From: JABDMH01 sp965223025
GTDB lineage: Bacteria > Bacteroidota > Bacteroidia > Chitinophagales > Saprospiraceae
DNA length: 64,000 nucleotides
Reading direction: 5' to 3'
NCBI GenBank assembly: GCA_965223025.1
Contig: CBDCVP010000023.1
Coordinates: 930,001-994,000 of the forward strand
The notes under the pieces were generated by a model. The model did no database searches, was not told the origin of the DNA, and worked only from the letters and a program-made list of their open reading frames with translations. Made by a program: the position numbers and the translations under genes. Shown in pieces: positions 38,744 through 47,229 of this stretch. Numbering within the stretch: the stretch's first letter is position 1; each line of letters begins with the position of its first letter.

Positions 38744-39511
38744 ATGAGCCGAGATTTCAGAAAAGTAGCACTGGTGACCGGGGGTGTCAAGGGAATTGGA
38801 TTGGCTTGTGTAAAGGCTTTTTTGAGCGAAGGACTTCAGGTGGCTATCTTTGATATCGATGATGACGGAGTGGCACTGGCGAAAACATTGGGAGAGGACG
38901 CCATTTTTATCAAATGTGATGTGTCGAAGGAGGCTCAGGTAAAGCAGGGTGTGCAAGAAGTAGTGGCAACTTTCAAGAGCATCGACATATTGGTGAATAA
39001 TGCGGGGATACAGCGCTATTCCATCGTGACAGAGACGACTGAAGAGGAATGGGATTTGGTGATGAACGTAAATCTGAAGAGTGCCTTTCTATGTGCCAAA
39101 CATACGATACCGGAGATGCAGAAACGGGGAGTTGGAGTGATACTGAACATCGCCAGTGTACAATCATTGATGACGCAGAATAATGTGGCCGCATACACCA
39201 CGGCTAAAAGTGCCATGTTGGGACTTACGCGGAGCATTGCCGTCGATTATGCACCGACTATCCGCTGTATGGCCATTTGTCCAGGAACCGTGGATACACC
39301 GATGGTGAGGGACTCTTTTGCCCTATCACCAGATCCTGATGCTGTTTACCAGGAGTGTGTCGATATGCATCTGACGAAGCGCATAGCGAAACCTGAAGAG
39401 ATTGGAAATTTGGTGCTTTTTCTAGCGAGCGAGAAAGCCAGCTTCTTTACCGGCCATCCCATCAGAATCGATGGGGGTCTGGGTGTGATGATTCAGGGAA
39501 GCAAGCGATGA
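38744..39511 (+). CDS. SDR-family NAD(P)-dependent oxidoreductase
   Basis: A 255-residue classical short-chain dehydrogenase. It has the cofactor motif TGGVKGIG, an Asp after strand 2 (FDIDDD) that favours NAD, NNAGIQ, catalytic Ser in NIASVQS and YTTAK with Tyr and Lys, then CPGTVDTPMV and the C-terminal FFTGHPIRIDGG. By context it may act on mannonate/fructuronate or on a 4-deoxy or 2-keto-3-deoxy intermediate, but sequence alone cannot tell. Spacing of 11 bases from the previous gene puts it in the same transcript. Confidence 0.85.
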   Translation: MSRDFRKVALVTGGVKGIGLACVKAFLSEGLQVAIFDIDDDGVALAKTLGEDAIFIKCDVSKEAQVKQGVQEVVATFKSIDILVNNAGIQRYSIVTETTEEEWDLVMNVNLKSAFLCAKHTIPEMQKRGVGVILNIASVQSLMTQNNVAAYTTAKSAMLGLTRSIAVDYAPTIRCMAICPGTVDTPMVRDSFALSPDPDAVYQECVDMHLTKRIAKPEEIGNLVLFLASEKASFFTGHPIRIDGGLGVMIQGSKR

Positions 39512-39557
39512 GCGTGTTTGGCTGAAGTACCCTTAGGGACAGAGTGACAATCGTGTT

Positions 39558-39635
39558 TTTAGGATGGTATACTTTATTAGAATAAATCCAAAAGGCCCAC
39601 TGCCCCTGTCTTTTCTGACTGGTATACATCCTAAA
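39558..39635. repeat. Imperfect inverted repeat between SDR and dehydrogenase genes
   Basis: TTTAGGATGGTATAC at 39558-39572 and GTATACATCCTAAA at 39622-39635 are complementary except for one bulged base, with ~49 bases between. It may be an operator pair, a long hairpin attenuating the operon, or the ends of a tiny decayed element. No T-run follows. Confidence 0.5.
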
Positions 39636-39711
39636 TACAAGCTCTGAAGATGGTGGCTTTATTAGCTCTACAAGTCCCTTGATCTGCTGATACTAGCAGG
39701 TTGAGGCCTAC

Positions 39712-39719
39712 TACTTTTG
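39712..39719 (+). promoter_or_regulatory. Candidate -7 box before the hydroxyacid dehydrogenase
   Basis: TACTTTTG matches TAnnTTTG fully and lies 56 bases before the ATG at 39775, after the longest gap (263 bases) in the locus. No matching -33 box at the usual distance, so an internal promoter is only possible. Confidence 0.35.
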
Positions 39720-39774
39720 GATAACATGCAGTGAGGATGTGCCGATCGTCGATCAAAAATCTGTATTTTCCGAC

Positions 39775-40722
39775 ATGAAAATTGTCATACTGGACGGTTA
39801 TACGGTCAATCCGGGAGATCTGGATTGGTCGCCGATTCTGACCCTGGGAGACGTCCAAATCTACGATCGATCAAATCCAGAACAGGTAATGCAACGATCT
39901 GCTGATGCGGACATATTGTTGGTCAACAAAGTGCGCATCGGTGCCGAGCAGATGGCCGCTGCAAATCACCTAAAGGGCATCTGCATGCTGGCCACGGGGT
40001 ATGACAATGTAGACATCTCTGAGGCAAAATTACGAGGGATAAGCGTGTACAATGCTGTGGGGTATGGTTCGGAATCTGTAGCTCAGCATGCATTGTCCTT
40101 GATGTTGGCTTTTTCAAACCGAGTTGAATCACATCATCTATCGGTGCAAAAAGGGGACTGGGCTGGTCAGGATGACTTTTCGTACACATTGCACTCCGTA
40201 TTCGAGCTGAAGGGTAGAACCTTGGGTATTTTTGGCTTTGGAAAAATTGGGGGAAGGCTTGCTGAGATGGCAAATGCCATGGGCATGCATGTACTAGCCA
40301 CGGCCAGAAGATCACTAAACGCAGATGGAGTAACGTCCGTAGCACAAGACCAGTTGTTTGCTGAAAGTGATTTTATATCCCTACACGCTCCACTGACGGA
40401 TGATACCAAAGAAATCATCAATCGGCGAACCTTATCCATGATGAAACCCAATGCTGTCATTATCAATACTGGTCGAGGAGGCTTGATCAATGAGCGCCAC
40501 CTGATCGAAGCTGTGAATAATCGGACCATTGCTGGTGCTGCTTTGGATGTCCTTCAACAGGAGCCTCCCACGGATAGAAATCCTCTGCTTCATGTAAAAG
40601 GCATTCTGGTAACACCTCATATGGCTTGGCGAAGTCGAGAAGCACGAAGGACGCTGATCAAAATAACAGCAGAAAACATCGGTAGGATTGCTAATGGGTC
40701 TTCCGTAAATCGGATCGTATGA
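39775..40722 (+). CDS. D-2-hydroxyacid dehydrogenase
   Basis: A 315-residue NAD-dependent dehydrogenase of the D-isomer-specific family (glycerate/hydroxypyruvate type). N-terminal MKIVILDGYTVNPGDLDW is typical of the glycerate dehydrogenase-like branch in Bacteroidota. The Rossmann motif LGIFGFGKIGGRLAEMANAM is present, and the catalytic triad is intact: Arg in NTGRGGL, Glu in VLQQEPP and His in TPHMAW. An upstream GTG at 39739 is open but the ATG at 39775 matches the family start. Its TGA overlaps the ATG of the following GH113-like gene. It may reduce hydroxypyruvate or tartronate semialdehyde from 2-keto-3-deoxy-acid breakdown (inference). Confidence 0.86.
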   Translation: MKIVILDGYTVNPGDLDWSPILTLGDVQIYDRSNPEQVMQRSADADILLVNKVRIGAEQMAAANHLKGICMLATGYDNVDISEAKLRGISVYNAVGYGSESVAQHALSLMLAFSNRVESHHLSVQKGDWAGQDDFSYTLHSVFELKGRTLGIFGFGKIGGRLAEMANAMGMHVLATARRSLNADGVTSVAQDQLFAESDFISLHAPLTDDTKEIINRRTLSMMKPNAVIINTGRGGLINERHLIEAVNNRTIAGAALDVLQQEPPTDRNPLLHVKGILVTPHMAWRSREARRTLIKITAENIGRIANGSSVNRIV

Positions 40723-41816
40723 TCCGTGACTCCATGAGAGAAACGAAGATCGCACTGCTTCTTACCTCATTTGTTACACTCGTTTGGCTTGTCGCCACAG
40801 CCATGGGTGGAGGCTCATCCACTGTGGAACTGAACGGTGTGGAATCAAAGAAAGATTCGTCCCTGCTGATGAAAGGTGTGCATTATTTTGCTCGTTCCAG
40901 CAGCGCAATATCCGAGTTGTCAAATTTAAAGAAACATCACATAGGAGAGATCGTCTTAGTACCCTATGCCTATCAGTCCGCCTATGATGATCCTAAATTG
41001 CGCGCATCAGGGCGCCGACCTGGATCTCATTACAGAAGAGATTCAACCTACCTGGTACTGGCTGCCGCAGCACATCAACTTGGTATTCGCTGCATCATCA
41101 AGCCACACATATGGCTGCCGACAGATGGTGACAAATGGCGTTCAGATATCCTGTTCGAGCAGGAGCAAGATTGGAAGCAGTGGTCCACTGCCTACACTGA
41201 TTTTATTTTGCACTATGCTGAATTGAGTGAGCGCATTGGGGCCAAAGCGTTTTGTATAGGTACGGAGTTGAGCCAGCTTACCAGATCTCGTGCTGACTAT
41301 TGGCGATCATTGATTGATCAAGTGCGTGCAGTGTATACTGGAAAAGTGTTTTATGCGGCCAACTGGTTTGAAGAATATGAACATCTGACTTTTTGGGGAT
41401 CATTGGATTACATTGGGATCCAAGCCTATTTTCCGCTAAGTGTGGACCACGAACCTTCCATCTCTGCTCTTTGCCGCTCATGGAAACCATATGTGCAGAA
41501 GCTTGCAAGATTTAGCAAGCAACATCAAAAGCCGATCTTATTCACCGAGCTGGGCTACAAAAGCACCACCGACGCAGCCATCGAACCATGGAAATGGCTG
41601 GATAGAAGTGAGGATCGTAGCACACAACTTTCCTTCACAACGCAGGCAAACTGCTATGAATCTTTTTTCCAATCCTTCTGGGACCAGGACTGGTTTGCTG
41701 GGGTGCTTATTTGGCAGTGGCGCACCGGCAGCAATCTGGGAAGCAGCCAGGATATGGATTTCACACCTCAAGAAAAACCGGCTCAAGAGGTTCTAAGATC
41801 CTGGTTTGCCCAATAA
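40719..41816 (+). CDS. GH113-like glycoside hydrolase (beta-mannanase type)
   Basis: A 365-residue exported TIM-barrel protein. The N-terminus has a hydrophobic signal or anchor (IALLLTSFVTLVWLVATAM). The barrel shows KGVHYFARSSSA-like start, IGEIVLVPYAYQSAY, LGIRCIIKPHIWL, FCIGTELSQLTRS with candidate acid/base Glu183, FYAANWFEEYEHLTFWGSLDYIGIQAYFPL and PILFTELGYKST with candidate nucleophile Glu277, ending in FAGVLIWQWR. These positions match GH113, a clan-A family known for beta-1,4-mannanases. It overlaps the preceding dehydrogenase by four bases. With GH92 it points to a mannose-containing glycan. Last gene of the locus; followed by a hairpin. Confidence 0.8.
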   Translation: MIRDSMRETKIALLLTSFVTLVWLVATAMGGGSSTVELNGVESKKDSSLLMKGVHYFARSSSAISELSNLKKHHIGEIVLVPYAYQSAYDDPKLRASGRRPGSHYRRDSTYLVLAAAAHQLGIRCIIKPHIWLPTDGDKWRSDILFEQEQDWKQWSTAYTDFILHYAELSERIGAKAFCIGTELSQLTRSRADYWRSLIDQVRAVYTGKVFYAANWFEEYEHLTFWGSLDYIGIQAYFPLSVDHEPSISALCRSWKPYVQKLARFSKQHQKPILFTELGYKSTTDAAIEPWKWLDRSEDRSTQLSFTTQANCYESFFQSFWDQDWFAGVLIWQWRTGSNLGSSQDMDFTPQEKPAQEVLRSWFAQ

Positions 41817-41846
41817 AAAAGGAGAAGAAGCGATCGCTCCTCCTCC
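41812..41846 (-). terminator. Rho-independent terminator of the Kbp-like gene
   Basis: A G/C-rich stem centred on AGCGATCGCT (13 arm positions with two mismatches) is followed on the minus strand by CTTTTTTATT. It stands between convergent genes, so it may also slow plus-strand transcripts of the glycan locus. Confidence 0.65.
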
Positions 41847-41875
41847 TCGGTAGTGTTATCTGATACTGATCAATA

Positions 41876-42355
41876 CTAGTTTTCCAAAACTGGAATACGC
41901 AAGACCTGGCCAGGGTATATCTTGTCAGGATCACTCAGCATAGGCTTATTGGCTTCAAAAATAATGGGATACTTCATAGCATCGCCATATTGCGCCTTAG
42001 CAATCTTTGAGAGTGAATCACCACTCTGTACTTCGTAAAAAGTAGCCTCTGGTGCTGGAGTAACTACAGATATTCTGTCATCAACCGTAGCTATGCCAGC
42101 CACATTACCCAATGCCAAAATGATCTTCTCTTTGTCGGCTTGTGATTCAGTCTGCCCGTAGACCGTGACTTTGTCATCTTCTACATCCAAGTCAAGGTCC
42201 TCAATCGGCAGTCCTAGTCCATCCACTACTCCGCGAAGGGCGATCAGCATTTGCTCTTTCCTCGCCGCAGCTTCCTCGACAGCTTCAGCAGCTCTTGTCT
42301 CGGCTGACTTAAAGATGTTTGATCCTGCTTTCTTTAAAAATGAAAATAATCCCAT
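41876..42355 (-). CDS. kbp: BON-LysM protein, Kbp/YgaU type
   Basis: A 159-residue soluble protein closely following E. coli Kbp (YgaU), a cytoplasmic potassium-binding protein: MGLFSFLKKAGSNIF at the start, a BON domain (LDVEDDKVTVYGQTESQADK, ALGNVAGIATVDDRI) and a C-terminal LysM domain (YEVQSGDSLSKIAKAQYGDA, IFEANKPMLSDPDKIYPGQV). No signal peptide. An extra Ala/Glu-rich helix (ETRAAEAVEEAAARKEQ) sits between the start and BON. Convergent with the glycan locus, and followed by a terminator. Confidence 0.9.
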   Translation of the reverse strand: MGLFSFLKKAGSNIFKSAETRAAEAVEEAAARKEQMLIALRGVVDGLGLPIEDLDLDVEDDKVTVYGQTESQADKEKIILALGNVAGIATVDDRISVVTPAPEATFYEVQSGDSLSKIAKAQYGDAMKYPIIFEANKPMLSDPDKIYPGQVLRIPVLEN

Positions 42356-42477
42356 AATTCTTCTAAAAATTTAAGTTAGTTAAAAAGTTTGCGAAACCGG
42401 TCGCAACGTTTAGAACGCCAAAAGGCCAATTTACGTTTGCAAAAATCCGAAAAAAAAGGAGAATGTAGACAGGGTGA

Positions 42478-42485
42478 TCGCAGGC
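42478..42485 (+). repeat. Target site duplication, left copy
   Basis: TCGCAGGC directly abuts the left end of the insertion sequence and is repeated exactly at 43751-43758. Confidence 0.9.
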
Positions 42486-42506
42486 GGGTGCATTAGATTT
42501 TGTCGT

Positions 42507-43693
42507 TTATGCAGCTGCACCAAGATAGCGTTGAAAATGGGACCAATGGCCACTCATGTGAAGAGTTCTCAAGTTAAGAACATTTTGTGCTCCTGGTTTA
42601 GACCATCGTTGTCCTGATAATTTAAGTCGCTTTTGTATTACGGTACGATGTGCAGCCTCGATTGCTCCAGATCCAATGAGTAAACCTCCTTTTTTGTATT
42701 TGGGATAATTCATTCTATGAGCATTATTCTTTAAGTATGTTAGTAAGTCTTGCTTGACTTCTTCTTTTTCTTCGTCGGTATTTGAAAGACTTTGGATTCT
42801 TTTGATCACATAGTTTCCACCTTGGTTTATTAACTTAGTGTTCATCCGCTTGGTCCATTTCTTTGACTTTTTATCATCATCGAAAAATTTGTTGGCAAAT
42901 TCTCCAATGTGTTCTGCGGCATGGTAGTAATCCAGAATCGTTGTTGCTGTGGGATAGCAGGCTTTTATCCATTGATCAATCCATTTAGCTCCATCCGTTA
43001 CGAACACTAGACTTTCATCTTTCTTTTCATATCGATCAAGTAAAACGGACATCTTTTCTTCAAATTCTTCATGATTCCCCAAATGTGCAATGTATTCTGA
43101 TTCCTTAATCCATTGACGATCAGTAGCTTCTGGTAAAATTGATCCAGATCTGAAAACACGACCCAGTTTTACTTCTTTCCATTTATCTTCCCGCGTCAAT
43201 ATCATTGAACCGTCTACCTCACAATAAACTACTTCTTCTGATCTACTTTCATCCTTTTTCCATAGCTGCTCACTTGTCAACCACTGTTCGGCTATCGACC
43301 CGTTCCGATTGGTCAACTGATGTAGCATGAATTCATTCGTTTTTATCCCAAGCATTCTTAGTAGTTCAACCCCGAAACTGTATCTCTCCTCCTTGCCAAC
43401 ATAGGTCAATACGTCCTCTAGTTTTGGGCTAATTTTACTCCCTTTCAATTGCTGGGTAAAATGGTGCTCTTTCTCTAACTCAATCTTTCCTACCCGTGTG
43501 GCAATGTTTTTTTTTTACGGCGGTCTTTTGTTCTTACATCCATGCATTCCTCATACAACTTCCTGCCCAATTCCATCCATTGCTCTACAAATTGGGATTC
43601 ATGGTCATAAAAACTCATCTTTGGATCTGCTGCTTTTTCGGTAAATTCTTTCTTGAGTTGGCTGAATTGTTCTGATAGATCAGCCTTGTTCAT
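42507..43693 (-). CDS. ISKra4-like transposase made by programmed -1 frameshift
   Basis: The first frame (43693 to 43490, 67 residues: MNKADLSEQFSQLKKEF ... KDRRKKKTLPHG) meets ten consecutive A residues (T at 43507-43516 on the plus strand). A -1 slip there on AAAAAAA, or transcript slippage adding one A, enters the second frame: NIATRVGKIELEKEHHF, then a DDE transposase. Acidic residues appear in EVDGSMILTREDKWKEVKLG, VFVTDGAKWIDQWI and GSGAIEAAHRTVIQKRL, the pattern of ISKra4/UPF0236-type enzymes. The fused product is about 395 residues. The second frame has no credible start of its own, which supports frameshift expression. Confidence 0.88.
43507..43516 (-). promoter_or_regulatory. A10 slippery site for transposase frameshifting
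   Basis: Ten A residues on the coding strand lie exactly where the first transposase frame must shift by -1 to join the second. Frame-0 codons AAA AAA AAA fit a slippery heptamer. Confidence 0.8.
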
Positions 43694-43750
43694 AATATAT
43701 TAGGTTTTTTACTAATATATAACTTAGTTGCGACATTTTCTAATGCACCC

Positions 43751-43758
43751 TCGCAGGC
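43751..43758 (+). repeat. Target site duplication, right copy
   Basis: TCGCAGGC, identical to 42478-42485, immediately follows the right inverted repeat. Confidence 0.9.
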
Positions 43759-43951
43759 GGACCGCATGGCGACACCATACTCCCTGTTAGATGGTAGTCC
43801 CCTGGGACAAGAGGCGATTAGTATACCCGATATCTTTAATATGTAAAGGAGTGAATAGGTGAATATTAAGTGAAATACCTGAAATGGAAAGAGCATAGAA
43901 GTGACTTCGGCCGCTAAGGCAACTAAAGCTCGGTTTGCTGATGAAAAACCT

Positions 43952-43959
43952 TATATTTG
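43952..43959 (+). promoter_or_regulatory. Candidate -7 box of secDF
   Basis: TATATTTG, a perfect TAnnTTTG match, 42 bases before the secDF ATG. A TTTG lies upstream at 43934-43937 but with a 14-base spacer, shorter than usual. Confidence 0.5.
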
Positions 43960-44001
43960 CCGAAATTTTTGCAGAACTCCATCTTTAACGAATCAAATAG
44001 C

Positions 44002-47000
44002 ATGCAAGGAAAAGGAATAGTTAAGTTTTTTTTGGTGATTATGGCATTGGTGTGCATCGTGCAGTACCTCTTGATTCTCCCTACCCAAAGGGTGGAAAAA
44101 GCAGCAAATGAGCGAGCTGAGATGGTGGCCATGCAAATCAGTGATGAAGATCAAGCCGAAGCGGCATCGAAACTAGCGAGGATCAACTATTTGGATTCGA
44201 TGTCCTCAGAAGAGATTTTCAAGATACCGATGCTGAAGAACTACACCTATGAGGAGTTGAAACGTCAGCAGTTGGCTTTCGGTCTCGATCTAAAAGGCGG
44301 TATGAGCGTCGTGATGCAAGTAGATCTCAGGGACTATATTGAGATAATGGCCAATCACAGTAAAGATCCAACGCTGACACAAGCACTGGACAACGCAGAT
44401 GAAGCATTAAAGTCTGAGCAGTCTGACTACGTGACATTGTTTGCCCAAGAATTTCAAAAGATCGCAGAAGATAAAACATTGGCTAGCATATTTTCGAGAA
44501 ATCCCGCACTGCGCGATGAGATTAATTTTGAAACGACCGATGCACAGGTGATCTCGATACTGCGGTCGCAGGCCAATGAGACGGTTGACCTCACTTTCAA
44601 GCGTTTGAAGGATCGGATTGATAAATTGGGTGTAGTCCAGCCGAACATTACACTGGATGCCAGTCGTGACCTGATACTGGTAGAATTGCCCGGTATAGAC
44701 AACCCGGAGCGTGCACGATCGTTTTTGCAGAGTACCGCCAAGCTCGAATTTTGGGATGTGTACCGGGTCAATGATCCTGGAGTGATGAATGCCTTCATTG
44801 AGGCTGATCGTAGGCTTAAGCAGCTGGAGCAAGGTGATTCGGCTTCGGTGGATTCGGTACAAGCACCAGAGGTGGTGTTTGATACCATCTGGACCAATGT
44901 ATTAGACAGCCTGGGTAATCCCACTGGGGATTCTACCTTTCAGGTCGTGGAATCACAGGTGCCTGATGACCCATTTTCCGATCGCGGTCCGTTACTCAGT
45001 GTGCTGGACCTAAACATGCCCACGGCACAAGGCTCAGCCTTTCAGCTGGCGGTGATGGGTGTAGCAGATAAAAACAAACGCAAAGAGATCGACGAGTATC
45101 TCGCGCGACCAGATATCAAGAGACTATTTGCACCAGACATACTCTTTAGGTGGGCAGCTAAACCGTATGAGGATTATACGACGGGTGAGCTCACCAACAG
45201 ATATCAGTTGTATTCCCTGAAGAAGAAGCGGGGTTCAGACTCAGCACCTCTAGAAGGTGATCGGGTGATCAAGGCTACTTCCCAGCCGGATCCGATCAAC
45301 CAGGAGGTGGCTGTCTCATTGAGTATGGATAATCAGGGAGCCAGGATTTGGGCTGATATGACCACCAAGGCTGCCAATGATAACCGCCGCGAAATTGCCA
45401 TCGTCTTGGATGATGAGGTCGTATCCGCACCTGCCGTCAATGTACCGATCACAGGAGGACAGTCTTCGATCACTGGAGATTTTACCGTACAGGAGGGGCA
45501 GGATCTGGCCAATATTCTGCAGATTGGAAAATTACCGGCTAAACCACGAATTATTCAGGAGGCCACCGTAGGACCGTCCCTGGGGGCCGACAATATCAAC
45601 CGATCGCTGAAATCATATGGTGTAGGTTTTGCCCTACTCTTGGTCTTTATGATCTTCTACTACGGTGGAGCTGGCATCGTCTCGATCATAGCATTGTTGA
45701 CTAATCTGTTTTTTATTTTTGGAGCATTGGCGTCCTATGGTACTGTGCTGACCCTGCCCGGTATCGCGGGTGTCCTACTGACCATTGGTATGGCCGTGGA
45801 TGCCAATGTGATTATCTATGAACGCGTACGGGAGGAATTGCGGGCAGGAAAGTCAAATATAGTGGCGATTGCCGACGGATTCAAGCACAGTTATAGTGCG
45901 ATTATCGATGCCAATGTGACCACCATCCTGGTCGCCTTTGTATTGGTCTATTTTGGGATGGGGCCCATCAAAGGATTTGCAGTGGTGCTGATCATAGGTG
46001 TGCTTTTTTCTCTTTTTACGGCAGTGCTATTTACACGTTTGATCATAGATTGGTGGACGGGAAAAGGTCGGGAGCTTACTTTCTGGACTCCTGCATCCAA
46101 AGGTCTATTTTCTAATCTGAAGATAGACTGGTTGGGCAAAAGAAAGGTTGCATACATCGTCTCTGGAATTATTATCGTTGCAGGACTGGCCTCGTTCTTT
46201 ACACGTGGTTTTGACCTGGGTGTCGATTTTAAGGGTGGCTATGCTTACAACATTGAATTTGATGAGGGAGTGGATATCGATGCAGCCACTTTGAGATCAG
46301 GGTTGGCTTCGGTTTTCGGTTCAGAACCACAGGTGAAGTCTGTCGACACGGAAAACACCTTTAATATTGTAACGGACTACCGGATCGATGACGACAGCGA
46401 GTTTGCCGCGGATTCGGTCATGCAGGCCATGTATACCGGCATCAGCAGTATCGTAGGAGGAAACCTAGAATTGGATCAATTTAAGAGTGGAGATGGAAGA
46501 GGGACGCATGTGATCAGCAGCAGCAAAGTGGGACCAACCATTGCAGATGACATTAAGGAAAGCTCAGTATACGCTACGATTTTCTCACTCTTGCTGGTGT
46601 TCCTCTATATCTTCATTAGATTTAGCAAATGGCAGTATAGTATGGGTGCCGTGGGCGCCTTGTTTCACGATACATTAGTGGTACTTAGCGTGTTTTCACT
46701 TTTTCATGGCATTGTGCCATGGACGATGGAAATCGATCAGGCTTTTATTGCTGCCCTACTGACAGTGATTGGTTATTCTATCAATGATACGGTGGTCGTG
46801 TTTGACCGCATCAGAGAGTTTCTGAATACCTATACTAAGAAGTCGAAGGAGGAGGTGATTAATATGGCGGTCAACAGCACAGTGAGCCGGACCATCATCA
46901 CATCCTTTACCACCATTTTAGTAGTGGCCATATTGTTTTTCTTTGGTGGCAGCAGCATAAAGGGATTTGCATTCGCCCTGTTGGTGGGTGTGATAGTCGG

Positions 47001-47112
47001 TACCTATTCATCGGTCTTTATCGCCACTCCAATCCTAAATGACCTGACTGATGATCTAGTAGCTAAGCAAGTGAAGAAGAAAAAACACTTTTCGCGAGCG
47101 GTGAAGGCTTAA
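44002..47112 (+). CDS. secDF: Fused protein translocase subunit SecDF
   Basis: A 1036-residue inner-membrane protein fusing SecD and SecF, as usual in Bacteroidota. It uses the proton gradient to help pull secreted proteins through SecYEG. SecD part: helix FFLVIMALVCIVQYLLILP, FGLDLKGGMSVVMQVDL, RIDKLGVVQPNI, and the helices with LPGIAGVLLTIGMAVDANVIIYERVREEL. SecF part: FDLGVDFKGGYAYNIEF, FHDTLVVLSVFSLF and VIGYSINDTVVVFDRIREFL. Both key Asp-containing helices are intact. ATG at 44002 is chosen because the preceding in-frame codons (from 43957) are polar and overlap the promoter box. Followed by a strong terminator. Confidence 0.95.
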   Translation: MQGKGIVKFFLVIMALVCIVQYLLILPTQRVEKAANERAEMVAMQISDEDQAEAASKLARINYLDSMSSEEIFKIPMLKNYTYEELKRQQLAFGLDLKGGMSVVMQVDLRDYIEIMANHSKDPTLTQALDNADEALKSEQSDYVTLFAQEFQKIAEDKTLASIFSRNPALRDEINFETTDAQVISILRSQANETVDLTFKRLKDRIDKLGVVQPNITLDASRDLILVELPGIDNPERARSFLQSTAKLEFWDVYRVNDPGVMNAFIEADRRLKQLEQGDSASVDSVQAPEVVFDTIWTNVLDSLGNPTGDSTFQVVESQVPDDPFSDRGPLLSVLDLNMPTAQGSAFQLAVMGVADKNKRKEIDEYLARPDIKRLFAPDILFRWAAKPYEDYTTGELTNRYQLYSLKKKRGSDSAPLEGDRVIKATSQPDPINQEVAVSLSMDNQGARIWADMTTKAANDNRREIAIVLDDEVVSAPAVNVPITGGQSSITGDFTVQEGQDLANILQIGKLPAKPRIIQEATVGPSLGADNINRSLKSYGVGFALLLVFMIFYYGGAGIVSIIALLTNLFFIFGALASYGTVLTLPGIAGVLLTIGMAVDANVIIYERVREELRAGKSNIVAIADGFKHSYSAIIDANVTTILVAFVLVYFGMGPIKGFAVVLIIGVLFSLFTAVLFTRLIIDWWTGKGRELTFWTPASKGLFSNLKIDWLGKRKVAYIVSGIIIVAGLASFFTRGFDLGVDFKGGYAYNIEFDEGVDIDAATLRSGLASVFGSEPQVKSVDTENTFNIVTDYRIDDDSEFAADSVMQAMYTGISSIVGGNLELDQFKSGDGRGTHVISSSKVGPTIADDIKESSVYATIFSLLLVFLYIFIRFSKWQYSMGAVGALFHDTLVVLSVFSLFHGIVPWTMEIDQAFIAALLTVIGYSINDTVVVFDRIREFLNTYTKKSKEEVINMAVNSTVSRTIITSFTTILVVAILFFFGGSSIKGFAFALLVGVIVGTYSSVFIATPILNDLTDDLVAKQVKKKKHFSRAVKA

Positions 47113-47135
47113 AGGCGACAAAGGAGAATATCTAG

Positions 47136-47173
47136 GGAGGCCAAGAACCATGTTTTGGTCTCCTTTTCTTTTT
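47136..47173 (+). terminator. Rho-independent terminator of secDF
   Basis: GGAGGCCAA pairs with TTGGTCTCC (one G-T pair) around a 10-base loop, followed by TTTTCTTTTT. It begins 24 bases after the secDF stop. Confidence 0.85.
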
Positions 47174-47229
47174 GAGGGATGTCTTTTTCCTTGAAAAACT
47201 TTTACATACACAATTCGTTATATTGCTGT

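Larger units (their letters stand above)
42486..43750 (-). mobile_element. Complete ISKra4-like insertion sequence, 1265 bp
   Basis: The element is bounded by inverted repeats: GGGTGCATTAGATTTTGTCG at 42486-42505 and the complement of 43731-43750, matching 17 of 20 positions. Exact 8-bp duplications (TCGCAGGC) flank it. It carries one transposase spread over two frames joined at an A10 run. Perfect duplications and intact frames point to a recent, probably still active insertion between the Kbp-like gene and secDF, with no gene broken. Confidence 0.92.

Noticed and set aside
43490..43516. Transposase frame break at the A10 run read as pseudogene
   Set aside because: The break falls exactly on a slippery A10, the shift is -1, and IS ends are intact, so programmed frameshifting is the better explanation.
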